From Xylaria sp. FL1777 (lineage: Eukaryota > Ascomycota > Sordariomycetes > Xylariales > Xylariaceae), in contig MU401057.1 of NCBI GenBank assembly GCA_022578965.1, positions 1-11,278 of the forward strand: 11,278 nucleotides of DNA. The letters run 5' to 3'. The position numbers and the translations under genes were made by a program. Below, one piece after another: positions 1 to 7,505 of the stretch. The notes beneath the pieces were generated by a model. That model had not been told where the DNA came from. It saw only the letters and a program-made list of their open reading frames with translations, and did no database searches. The stretch's first letter is position 1. The number at the start of each line of letters is the position of its first letter.

Positions 1-1430
1 TTATAAATATATAGCTATAATAAGCTTATAACTTAAAAAAGTTAGCATAACTATAAAAACATAAAAAATTAAAAAATAATAAGCTAATATATAAATATAA
101 AGTTTATTTATTAAAATTTTTACAAAATAAGTTTATTAAGGAATTTTATAAACATTTATTATATAAATATTAAAAAATAACAAAAATAATTAAACAATTA
201 TAAAAAAAGTATAATTTTTTAAAACTATAAAACATAATTAAATTTATTATAAAAAAGTGCAATATTTATAATAAAGCTAAAGCAGCTTAATATAAGCTTT
301 ATAAATTGCTATAATTTATATAAATACTTAAATAAACATAGTATATTATTATTTAAGATTTTATTATAGTACTATTTTTATTAACTAATTTAGTTATAAA
401 AATATAATACAATAAAATATAAGTTATTATTAATAAACTTATTAAGTATGTTTATTTTTTACTGTTTAAAGGAAATATAATAGCTAAATAACTTATATAT
501 GCTTTTATATGCTAATATTTAAATAAGCATAAGCTATTAAAAAAAATTATTTTAAACTAAAATAAATTATTTATTTTTAAGTTTAAAACTAGCTTTTTTA
601 AACTTATTAGCATTAAACTAAAGTTTTTAATTGCTTACTACTTATAAACAAATAAATAAATAAAAAAACTAAACTAAATATTAAAACAATATTTATAAAG
701 TTATATTAACTATTAATAAAATAATTAAATAAAATTATTATTAATAGTATAAATTTTATATAATATATTAATAAACAAAAATATAAATATATTTTTGTAT
801 AAAGCTGTTTATAAACAGCAAGCAACTATTAAAAAACAAAAAAAAACATTAATAAAAGCATTTGTTATTTTAACTATAGTACTTTAAATAAAAACTATTA
901 TAACAAAAATTAAAACATTATAAGCTAAACTATAATTATGCTTTTAATTTTTATAACAATAAATGTTAATATATTATAACAAAAAACAAACTAAAGAATT
1001 AACCTTTAAAAAAGAAAACAAAGTTTATTTGCTATAATAAAAACAAAATGTAAACATTAATATTTTTTAAATTAAAATAAAACAACTAAGCAATAAATTA
1101 AAATTTAAAAAACTTGGCTTTTTTAAAATTAAAGAAGTTATTTTACTTACTAACTATAAACTATTATTATTAAAGAATATGTAAATTTACTTTATTTTTT
1201 ATATTTTTTTATTAAAACTAGCACTTATTAAAATATTTATTAAAATATAACTAGAAATAAAAATAAATTAGAACGTTTATAAAATTAAAAATATACTAGA
1301 TTTTTATTAGAACAATAGTAACCTAAAGTATTTTGTTAAATAAAAAAAATATTTATATGCTAATAATATTTAAAAACTTAAAAAATACTTAAAAACTATT
1401 AAAATAGTTATAAGTTAGTTTTACTGCTAA
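1..1430 (+). pseudogene. Integrase plus chromodomain relic of chromovirus pol, copy A
   Basis: A single frame (codons starting at positions divisible by 3) runs through this stretch without a frameshift, although it is full of TAA/TAG. Recognisable parts are: the HHCC zinc finger, with the CAT codon at 153 and the CxxC pair at 258-269 (TGC AAT ATT TAT, second Cys now Tyr); catalytic Asp retained as GAT at 357-359; second catalytic Asp now AAC (555-557); the QTDGQTE block at 645-665 with catalytic Glu now AAA (663-665); a KLGPFKI-like block at 1110-1130 of the C-terminal domain; and an HPVFHVSLL-like block near 1182-1210. Loss of two of the three D,D,E residues means it is inactive. The other copy keeps CAA and ACA where this copy has TAA and ATA in QTDGQT, which confirms the reading. 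Confidence 0.92.
1275..1425 (+). pseudogene. Chromodomain relic at the integrase C-terminus, copy A
   Basis: In the integrase frame, 1275-1301 reads VYxIxxILD (GTT TAT ... CTA GAT). After a short spacer, 1335-1352 reads VK-stop-KKY, which is the VKWKGY core of a chromodomain with TGG changed to TAA and GGA to AAA. Chromodomains at this position define chromoviruses, and in that group they are thought to steer integration towards histone-marked heterochromatin. That would fit this nested, silenced context (known of the family and inferred here, not shown by the sequence). Confidence 0.85.
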
Positions 1431-2106
1431 TATTTTAACTGCTTAAAACTAAAAAAAAAAAGTTAATCTTAAAAAAAACGCTTAAAAACTTTTAATTAAA
1501 CTTAAATAAAGTAGCTTATGCTGCTTTAGCTTGTTTTTTTTATTGTTTTTGCTTTTTTATTAACGTTTTTTGTTTTTTTTTAATGTGCTTTATTTTGTTT
1601 AGTTTATTTAAGAACTAAAGCTTTTGCTAAACTATTTTAATACTTTTTGCTTTTAGAAAACATTTTTATATATAAAGCTAAGCTAATTTGCTTAAAACAA
1701 AGTTAAAGCTATTTTAAGCTTGTTTTAATTTTTTTTAAACTAAAAGTAGCTATTGCTTTGTTTGCTTTTTTTTTTTTTAAAATAATAGTATTTAAAAACT
1801 ATGTTATTAATTAAGTTAATTAGAACTTTTAATTTATTGCAAAAATAACTAGCATATATATATTTAAAACAATAAAACATATTATTTGTTATTTTATATA
1901 TTAATAATTAATTAAAGCAGCAAAAATAAAGTATAACTTTATAGCTAATAAAATTAATAAAAGAAGCAAAAACGAGTTTTTGCTTTGTTTTAAATAAGCA
2001 GTTAGTTTTTTTAATGCGTTTTAATATTATAATATATAAAAGAAAAAAGAAAAAAAAATACTTACGGAAAATTATTAAAACAACAATTTTAAAAAAAGGA
2101 AAATAA
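1431..2106. other. Chromovirus 3' non-coding stretch, copy A, with base-skew flip
   Basis: About 0.68 kb lies between the end of the chromodomain frame and the LTR, longer than a simple 3' UTR needs. Upstream coding sequence is A-rich on the + strand, but about 1500-1790 becomes T-rich with long T runs, so the - strand there looks like the upstream coding strand. On the - strand from about 1800 to 1490 a Lys/Gln/Asn-rich frame can be read if TAA/TAG are taken as mutated sense codons, and the same frame exists in the other copy. Since almost every frame here is 'open' under that rule, this is only weak evidence for an antisense ORF. I recognise no family in it. Confidence 0.4.
2091..2106 (+). 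other. Polypurine tract, copy A
   Basis: An A7-GG-A4 purine run followed by TAA lies immediately before the TGTTATAA that opens the LTR. This is the place and composition of the plus-strand primer site of LTR retrotransposons. The other copy has the matching run at 6832-6844 on the - strand. Confidence 0.75.
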
Positions 2107-2600
2107 TGTTATAAAATTAGTACAAAAGTAGCTTTTAAAACAGTTTAATGCTTTTATATATATTTTGCACTTTTTTTTTTACTAACTAAAGCTAAAATTA
2201 TATAATAACTTATTTAACTTACTAAGCTTATAGTAATTTAAAGCTTATTAAGCTTATAGTAATCTAAAGCTTATTAAGCTTATAGTAATTTAATGCTTAC
2301 TAAACTTGCAATAATTTAAAAGGAATTATTATTTTTTTTATTTTTCTTTTGTTTATATAATTATGTATTTTTTGTATTTAATTATTTATTTAGTTTTAGT
2401 TCTTTAGCTATTAATTTTTTATAACTGTTAAGCACTAATATATTTATTACTTTTAATCCTTTAAAACCCCTATTAATGCATAGTAGTAAAAGTACTCTAA
2501 AAACTTCCTTAATAAACCACCGTTAAGGATTTTATTATTACTTACAAATTAAGACTCCAAGGGCAAACCCGTTATATTAATGTATAATAAGTTTATTATA
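2107..2600 (+). repeat. Chromovirus 3' LTR, copy A (494 bp)
   Basis: It starts TGTTATAA right after the polypurine tract. It ends ...TTATTATA, where the other copy reads ...CCGTTATA, so the terminus is probably an original ACA now mutated to ATA (a TGT...ACA type LTR). The end is set by where the two copies stop matching: position 2600 here and 6335 in the opposite copy, with sequence unrelated beyond. Both LTRs are exactly 494 bp by coordinates. The first half contains four 26-bp tandem units. The last 150 bp keep many more CC and TC steps than anything around them. The 5 bases after the end (2601-2605, TATTA) would be the target duplication to look for at the missing 5' end. Confidence 0.85.
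2218..2321 (+). repeat. 26-bp tandem repeat, four units, in the LTR (copy A)
   Basis: Four adjoining 26-base units start at 2218, 2244, 2270 and 2296. The repeated core is CTTATTAAGCTTATAGTAAT followed by a 6-base tail. The fourth unit is the most diverged (ACTTGCAATAAT in place of GCTTATAGTAAT). Position in the upstream part of the LTR suggests U3, where tandem repeats often act as enhancer-like elements. That role is inferred only. Confidence 0.9.
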
Positions 2601-2654
2601 TATTACTATATAATTAAACATACTTTAGCAAATAGTAAAAAAAAAAACATAACT

Positions 2655-2684
2655 GCTATAAAACTAGCTATAAAACTAGCTATA
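2655..2684 (+). repeat. 12-bp in-frame tandem repeat in copia pol
   Basis: GCTATAAAACTA occurs twice, followed by GCTATA and then CAA in place of AAA, in the copia frame. It therefore encodes a repeated four-residue unit (Ala-Ile-Lys-Leu in the present mutated form). It is short, and no function is implied. Confidence 0.7.
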
Positions 2685-3253
2685 CAAAAAAAACGCAAAA
2701 GACTTAAAAAAGCTAAAAACTTCTTTATAGCATTTGTATAAAACATTAGTAACTTGTTTTTAACTTTAAAAAAAAAACAAAACTACGCTTTAGTAGTAAA
2801 GTTACATAAAAATAGCATTATTAGCACTTTTAGCGCTTTATTTAAAAAATCAAACGTTATAAAGATTAATAACTTTATTATACGAGGTATTTTCTAGTTT
2901 ATAAAATATAATTTAAATAAACATAATAATACCTAAATTTTTAAGTTTTGCTTTATATAAAAAATCAAAAAAAAAACAACTAAGCTATATAAAAAGTTTA
3001 AATTAGTTATATAAAGCTATAATAATACAAAAAAAAAAACTGTACTAACTTAATTGCTAATAATTCAATAAATAAGCTAATAGCTATTACTAGCTTTAGG
3101 CCTTTTGCTAATTTAAAACTTTAATGCTTTAAGCAAACTTTAAAATATTATATAAGCATATATATAATTAAAAGATAAGCTTACATAAAAAATCCTTGTA
3201 TAACTACTTTTTAAACTTGTTTTAAAATATTCTAAAAAAACTATTATATAAAT

Positions 3254-3268
3254 TATATAATTATTATA
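3254..3268 (+). repeat. Target-site duplication, left copy (15 bp)
   Basis: TATATAATTATTATA here is identical to 5196-5210. It lies exactly where the copia RT frame breaks off (within the PLYG motif) and where the LINE-type sequence begins. The AT-rich sequence alone would be weak evidence. The frame-exact continuation of copia coding after the second copy makes it convincing. Confidence 0.82.
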
Positions 3269-3368
3269 ATTATAGAGCTTTTTCTGCTTTTTTTTGCAAC
3301 TAACCAGATTTATAAAAACACTTGCGTAGCTTTAAAAACTAGACTTACAGAAACCTACTGTATATAAA

Positions 3369-5160
3369 ATGAGCTCGTATAAGTAACGGCTTAAAAAAAA
3401 ATAGAAGTAGAAATAAAAAGAGCAAAAAACTATAACGCAACTTTTTTAATATAGAACTAGCTGCAATTAGCTAATAGTATAGACCTAAACTAGCAATAGT
3501 TAGTAATAAGCTTAACGTTAAACTTGCAGTGCTACGTAAACAAGCTAAATAAAGCAATAGTAAACGCTAAAATCTTTTTTAAAGAAAACTTAAATAAGCA
3601 AACTATTTGTAGCGCTTACTAAGTTATTAAAAAGTTATTAAAAACATACTACTTTTAGCAAATAAATAAGCAGCTATAAGCAAACAGCAGTAATAAAAAT
3701 AATAAACGTATTATTTAAAACTTATTATAAGCGTTATTAACAAAGCAAAAAAAGCTTGCTATAAAAGTAAAATTGCTGCATGTGCAAATCTAGCGATTTA
3801 AAAACTACATAAGTAAGTAAGCTAAAGTTGCTAATTCTTTTTACTAATAGCTTATGTTTTATGTAAACGTGCTATAAATAAACAGTAATAAAAAATTTTT
3901 ATGCGTTGCTTTATTAACTTATTTTAGAGCTATTATAGCAACAAACTTTAATTAAGCTATTATTATAACTTTTGCTAGCTATAAAGCTAAAATAAAAACA
4001 AAGTTAATTATAATATAAAAATTAAACTAAGCAATAAAAATAAATATAGTTTAAGCAGCATATAAACTATTAAACAATAATTAAAAGGTTATTTTTAATA
4101 AGCAAAAAATTTAGACCTAAATGTTAGTAAATATATTATAAGCTTATTAAACGTTTAGCAAAAAATTAAAAGTGCACTTTTAATTATATTAGCTAGTAGC
4201 TTTAGGCTTATTAACTAAGCAAATGCTAAAAATAAAAAAAGAAAAAATGCTAGCTTAACTTAAGCTAGCTAACTAAAAGCTAAAAATTAAAAAGCTGTTT
4301 TTTTTACTTTGCTTGTTATAGTGCAAGCAAAAAACGTGCTTAGTATATATTAAAGTTATAACTGCAGAAAATGCAAACATAGCATATATTAATAAACTTT
4401 TTTAGAACTACTACTACTTTTAAATAGCTTTTTATTTTATAAATATAATAGCAACTTAATACTATAACTACTAAAAATAAGGCTATTAAGCTAGCGTATA
4501 TAAAAATAAGCAAAAATATAACTAATGTAAATTTTTAAAACACGCTAAAAACAAAATAAACTTATGTTTTATATAAACTAAAAAAAAAGCAGCTATGTGC
4601 TTTTTTTATTAAAGCAACTATTTAGCTTAAGCAGTAGAATGCTTAAAAGCTATTTAAACGCGCAAGCTAGCTAAAAACGCTTTTATTTACTGCTTTATGC
4701 AGTTTATAATAAAGCTAACTTAAAGCTAACTATGCATTATTACTGCTATAAAAACGCTACGTAAGCAAAAAGCCAATAATTTAATAAATAAAAATACTAT
4801 TTGCTTAAAAGGTTGCTTACTAAAAAAAACTGCGCTAGTAATTATATAAAAAACAGAATTGCAAACTATTGCTAATATATTAAAGCTTTAAAATTAATCT
4901 AAGAAAAACTTGTTTAAGAACTATTAATAAGCAGTTTAAATAATAAAAAGCTATGTTTGCGCAGCAAGCAAAAATGCAAGCAGCAAAGGCAGCAGTATTA
5001 AATAAGAATTAAGCAACGCGATTTTTAAATAGTAGTGCTTATATAGTTAGCTATAAAAAAAGTATAGGTTATAGTAGCAAGCAGTTAGCAGAAATGTTTT
5101 TATTTAGCTTTAGCACAGTTTTTACCTACGTGTAAAATTAAGTAGCTTTTAATATAGCTT
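3369..5160 (+). pseudogene. LINE ORF1 (gag-like, zinc-knuckle) relic
   Basis: One frame (codon starts at 3371 + 3n) runs about 590 codons without frameshift, interrupted only by TAA/TAG. The first two thirds are Gln/Lys/Leu-rich and look like a helical, nucleic-acid-binding gag region. ORF1 proteins of this type bind the element RNA and form ribonucleoprotein particles. Three knuckles follow at 4460-4642. The last 170 or so codons are basic and Gln/Ser-rich. No start codon is certain: the ATG at 3369 is in another frame, and an original start may have been mutated to ATA. The end is also uncertain, because TAA/TAG cannot be trusted as stops; the reading could extend to about 5180. Confidence 0.8.
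4460..4642 (+). other. Three CCHC zinc knuckles in ORF1
   Basis: Knuckle 1 is CX2CX4HX4C with codons at 4460 (TAC), 4469 (TAC), 4484 (TAT, preceded by Gly GGC) and 4499 (TAT). All are one transition from Cys or His. Knuckle 2 begins at 4517 (TAT), with Cys TGT at 4526, His CAC at 4541 and Cys TGT at 4565, giving an unusual X7 last gap. Knuckle 3 is CX2CX3HX6C with TGC 4598, TAT 4607, TAT 4619 and TGC 4640; it keeps the His-Pro-Ala-Trp pattern as TAT TTA GCT TAA. Knuckles 1 and 3 have the spacing typical of LINE ORF1 proteins. Confidence 0.85.
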
Positions 5161-5195
5161 TTTAAAGCCGTTAGTTCTAAGTAATACAATATATA

Positions 5196-5210
5196 TATAT
5201 AATTATTATA
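5196..5210 (+). repeat. Target-site duplication, right copy (15 bp)
   Basis: This is identical to 3254-3268. The copia frame continues directly after it with TAT AGC TTA GCT (Tyr-Gly-Leu-Ala before mutation), completing the PLYGLAEAG-type motif that was cut at 3268. Confidence 0.82.
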
Positions 5211-6333
5211 TAGCTTAGCTAAATTAAAGCTATATTAATTTAAAACTTATTACTAATATTATTATAAAAAACTTAATATAATAATTTTTATATATAACTT
5301 ATATTTATTGTTTATATTAGAACTTTTGTACAAATTTAGCATTATAAGTTTATAAACAAATAATATGTTTAGCTTTGCTACACTTAAATTTTTAGCAAAA
5401 GAAAAACATAAATTATATAAAGCAAAGTTTTATATAAAGCTAAAGAAAACTTTATAATAAGATTACCTTATTAAATTTAATAGTAGTTAAGTTACTTTTT
5501 TATACAAAAAAAATATAACGCTTATATAAAAAAGCTAAACAAACTAATTAGCTTTAATTAACTTTCGTACAAAAAATGCTATATAGCAATATGTTTTTTA
5601 ATGTGTATGCAGCGCTTATATAAGCAGCATTTATTAACTAAAAGCTATATATAACCTTGCAGCTGCTGCTTAAATAACCGACTTAGCACTAGCAAATGTT
5701 AAAAATTTAAACTATAAAGTTAAATAGCAAATAAATAATTATAACTATAAATTAACGTTTATACTTCTAGATTTAAGCTATATAAAACTGTTTATTTTTA
5801 TAAACGGTTTATTTGTAAATAATACTAATATAACTTTATAACTTAAATTTATTATTATACTTATAATAAAGCACTATATAAAAAAAAACCTAGCTTTCGA
5901 AATTAAAAAAAACATTATATATTAAAACTTTAGCAAGTATAAGCAAGTAATGCAAAATATGCTAGCTAGTAAATTATATAGCATAATAAATGGCTTTAAT
6001 AGCGCTATAGCTTTTTATATAACGCTTTAAAAAATTATAGCTACGCTAGAAATATTTTTAATTTTTGCTGTACTATATTTAAACTTGAAATCGTTATATA
6101 ACTGTTTAGTAAAGCTAAGAACTACTTAAAAAAAACGCCTTATAATTAATATTATATTATTTAAAGAGTTGTACAAAAAAAAAGAAATCTTTAAAATATA
6201 ATAAATTAATAGCAAAAATAATTTAGCTAACGTATTTATAAAGAAAACATTAAACCAAGCGCTAAAAACCCTAGTATTTACGAATTAGCTAACTGTATAA
6301 ATAAAAGCATTCGTAGAAAAAAAATAGAAATAA
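5211..6333 (+). pseudogene. Ty1/copia-type RT C-terminal part and RNase H relic
   Basis: This continues the copia frame (codon starts at 5191 + 3n) after the LINE insertion. Motifs are: YGLAEAGLHW-like at 5209-5238; YDPCLL-like near 5293-5310; the catalytic QTDD-type block at 5353-5364, now TAA ACA AAT AAT (Asp-Asp to Asn-Asn); RNase H VDGSFAN-like at 5800-5820 with Asp now AAC (5803); LASELY-like at 5962-5979 with Glu now AAA (5971); the SLYxCLVKL block at 6091-6117 with its upstream catalytic Asp now AAC (6082); and an NPADAxTK-like block at 6220-6243. The frame reaches likely stops at 6325 or 6331, only a few bases before the chromovirus LTR at 6335. All RNase H acidic residues seen are mutated, so it is inactive. 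Confidence 0.9.
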
Positions 6334-6334
6334 C

Positions 6335-6828
6335 TATAACGGACTTGTTATATATTAATATAATAGGTTTGCCTTTAAGGTCTTGATTTGCAAGTAATAA
6401 TAAAATCCTTAACAGTAGTTCGTTAAAGAGGTTTTTAAAGTACTTTTATTACTATGCATTAATAAAGGTCTTAAAGAATTAAAAGTAATAAGTATATTAA
6501 TGTTTAATAGTTATAAAAAATTAATAGCTAAAGAACTAAAACTAAATAAATAACTAAATATAAAAAGTGCATAATTATATAAACAAAGAAAAAGTAAAAA
6601 AAGTAGTAATTTCTTTTAAATTACTGCAAGTTTAGTAAGCACTAAATTATTATAAGCTTAATAAGCTTTAAATTATTATAAGCTTAATAAGCTTTAAATT
6701 ACTATAAGCTTAGTAAGCTAAATAAATTATTATATAACTTTAGTTTTAGTTAGCAAAAAAAAAGGTGCAAAATATATATAAAAGCATTAAACTGCTTTAA
6801 AAGTTATTTTTATGCTAATTTTATAACA
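6335..6828 (-). repeat. Chromovirus 3' LTR, copy B (494 bp)
   Basis: On the - strand it opens with TGTTATAAAATTAG at 6828 and closes with CCGTTATA at 6335. It has the same length as copy A and aligns without gaps over the 168 bases I compared. It keeps CAAGTCCG near the end where copy A has TAAGTTTA, showing that the two copies were mutated independently. Confidence 0.85.
6614..6717 (-). repeat. 26-bp tandem repeat, four units, in the LTR (copy B)
   Basis: This is the reverse-complement counterpart of 2218-2321. Units occupy 6614-6639, 6640-6665, 6666-6691 and 6692-6717. The diverged unit keeps GCAGTAAT where copy A has GCAATAAT. The unit number is the same in both copies, so the array was present in the parent element. 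Confidence 0.9.
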
Positions 6829-7505
6829 TTATTTCCTTTTTTTTAAAATTATTGTTTTAATAATTTTTCCGTAAGTATTCTTTTTTTTTTTTTTTTTTAT
6901 ATGTTATAATATTAAAGCGCATTAAAAAAACTAACTGTTTATTTAAAACAAAGCAAAAACTTGTTTTTGCTTTTTTTATTAATTTTATTAGTTATAAAGT
7001 TATGCTTTATTTTTGCTGCTTTAATTAATTACTAACGTGCAAAATAACAGATAATATGTTTTATTGTTTTAAATATATATATATTAGTTGCTTTTGTAAT
7101 AAATTAAAAGTTTTAATTAACTTAATTAATAATATAGTTTTTAAATATTATTATTTTAAAAAAAAAAAAAAGCAAATAAAGCAATAATTACTTTTAGTTT
7201 AAAAAAAATTAAAATAAGCTTAAAATAGCTTTAATTTTGTTTTAAGTAAGTTAGCTTAGCTTTATATATAAAAACGTTTTTTAAAAACAAAAAATATTAA
7301 AATAGTTTAACAAAAGCTTTAGTTCTTAAATAAACTAAACGAAATAAAACATATTAAAAAAAAATAAAAAGCGCTAGTAAAAAAGCAAAAATAACAAAAA
7401 AAACAAGCTAAAGCAACGCAAGCTGCTTTATTTAAGTTTAATTAAAATTTTTTAAGCGTTTTTTTTAAAGTTAACTTTTTTTTTTTAGTTTTAAGCAGTT
7501 AAAAT
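6829..7505. other. Chromovirus 3' non-coding stretch and polypurine tract, copy B
   Basis: The purine run lies at 6832-6844 on the - strand, next to the LTR. The rest matches 1431-2106. The + strand of about 7150-7460 is A-rich with long A runs, opposite in skew to the neighbouring integrase region, whose coding strand is the - strand. The Lys-rich frame noted for copy A can be read here on the + strand (for example around 7275-7450). Sequence differences between copies are transitions, apart from length changes in the A/T runs, which would shift frame upstream of about 7160. Evidence for a gene is weak. Confidence 0.4.

Larger units (their letters stand above)
1..2600 (+). mobile_element. 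Ty3/gypsy chromovirus, 3' part, copy A (RIP-degraded)
   Basis: This is the downstream portion of an LTR retrotransposon. In order it holds an integrase relic, a chromodomain relic, about 0.7 kb of non-coding sequence, a polypurine tract and a 494-bp 3' LTR ending at 2600. The order integrase, chromodomain, PPT, LTR is that of Ty3/gypsy chromoviruses. The 5' part (gag, protease, RT) lies left of the window. The same sequence recurs on the - strand from 6335 to 8936. In the 168 columns I aligned by eye (2433-2600 against 6335-6502) I counted 27 differences, all transitions, and no indel. The base after the LTR (2601) is already copia pol sequence, so this copy was probably inserted into the copia element. 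Confidence 0.93.
2601..3268 (+). pseudogene. Ty1/copia-type reverse transcriptase relic, N-terminal part
   Basis: The frame starting at positions divisible by 3 reads through from 2601, treating TAA/TAG as mutated codons. It matches the pattern of copia-type RT (RVT_2) in fungi: a block reading EKSRLVVQ-like near 2991-3020; VLTQSPTIQ-like near 3039-3065; RDITQAYIQ-like at 3141-3167 with catalytic Asp now AAT (3144-3146); and YPEGTIIR-like near 3228-3251, followed by the start of PLYG. The match stops in mid-motif at 3268, where the LINE insertion begins, and resumes at 5211. The 5' half of the element is missing because chromovirus copy A abuts it at 2600. The assignment rests on remembered family motifs. 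Confidence 0.88.
3269..5195 (+). mobile_element. ORF1-only LINE-type (non-LTR) insertion, about 1.93 kb
   Basis: This is an insertion of about 1.93 kb bounded by a 15-bp direct repeat and lying inside copia RT. It has about 100 bp of leader, one long gag-like ORF1 relic with three CCHC knuckles, and a short 3' end running into ATATATAT just before the second target duplication. No LTR ends or terminal inverted repeats are visible at its borders. ORF1 fills the space to within about 40-80 bp of the 3' end, so there is no room for ORF2 (endonuclease and RT). Knuckle spacing points to the Tad/I-like LINE groups common in ascomycetes. Its base composition is less AT-extreme than that of the flanking chromovirus copies. 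Confidence 0.82.

Noticed and set aside
2218..2321. CRISPR-like array
   Set aside because: The 26-bp units are directly adjacent with no spacers, lie inside an LTR, and the setting is eukaryotic.
2455..2600. tRNA or other structured RNA gene in the less mutated LTR end
   Set aside because: No cloverleaf or A/B box arrangement could be recognised, and the segment is part of the LTR in both copies.
3369..3400. ATG at 3369 as the start of ORF1
   Set aside because: It is not in the frame that carries the zinc knuckles (which uses codon starts at 3371 + 3n) and meets TAA after five codons. It is kept only as a landmark.
5160..5290. Start of a LINE ORF2 (endonuclease) after ORF1
   Set aside because: The frame from 5209 onward matches copia RT (YGLAEAG, YDPCLL, QTDD types), not an apurinic endonuclease, and the 15-bp duplication ends at 5210.
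2601..6334. Copia LTRs inside the window
   Set aside because: The copia fragment begins in mid-pol at 2601 and ends at its stop near 6325-6333. No repeated ends are present between the chromovirus copies.
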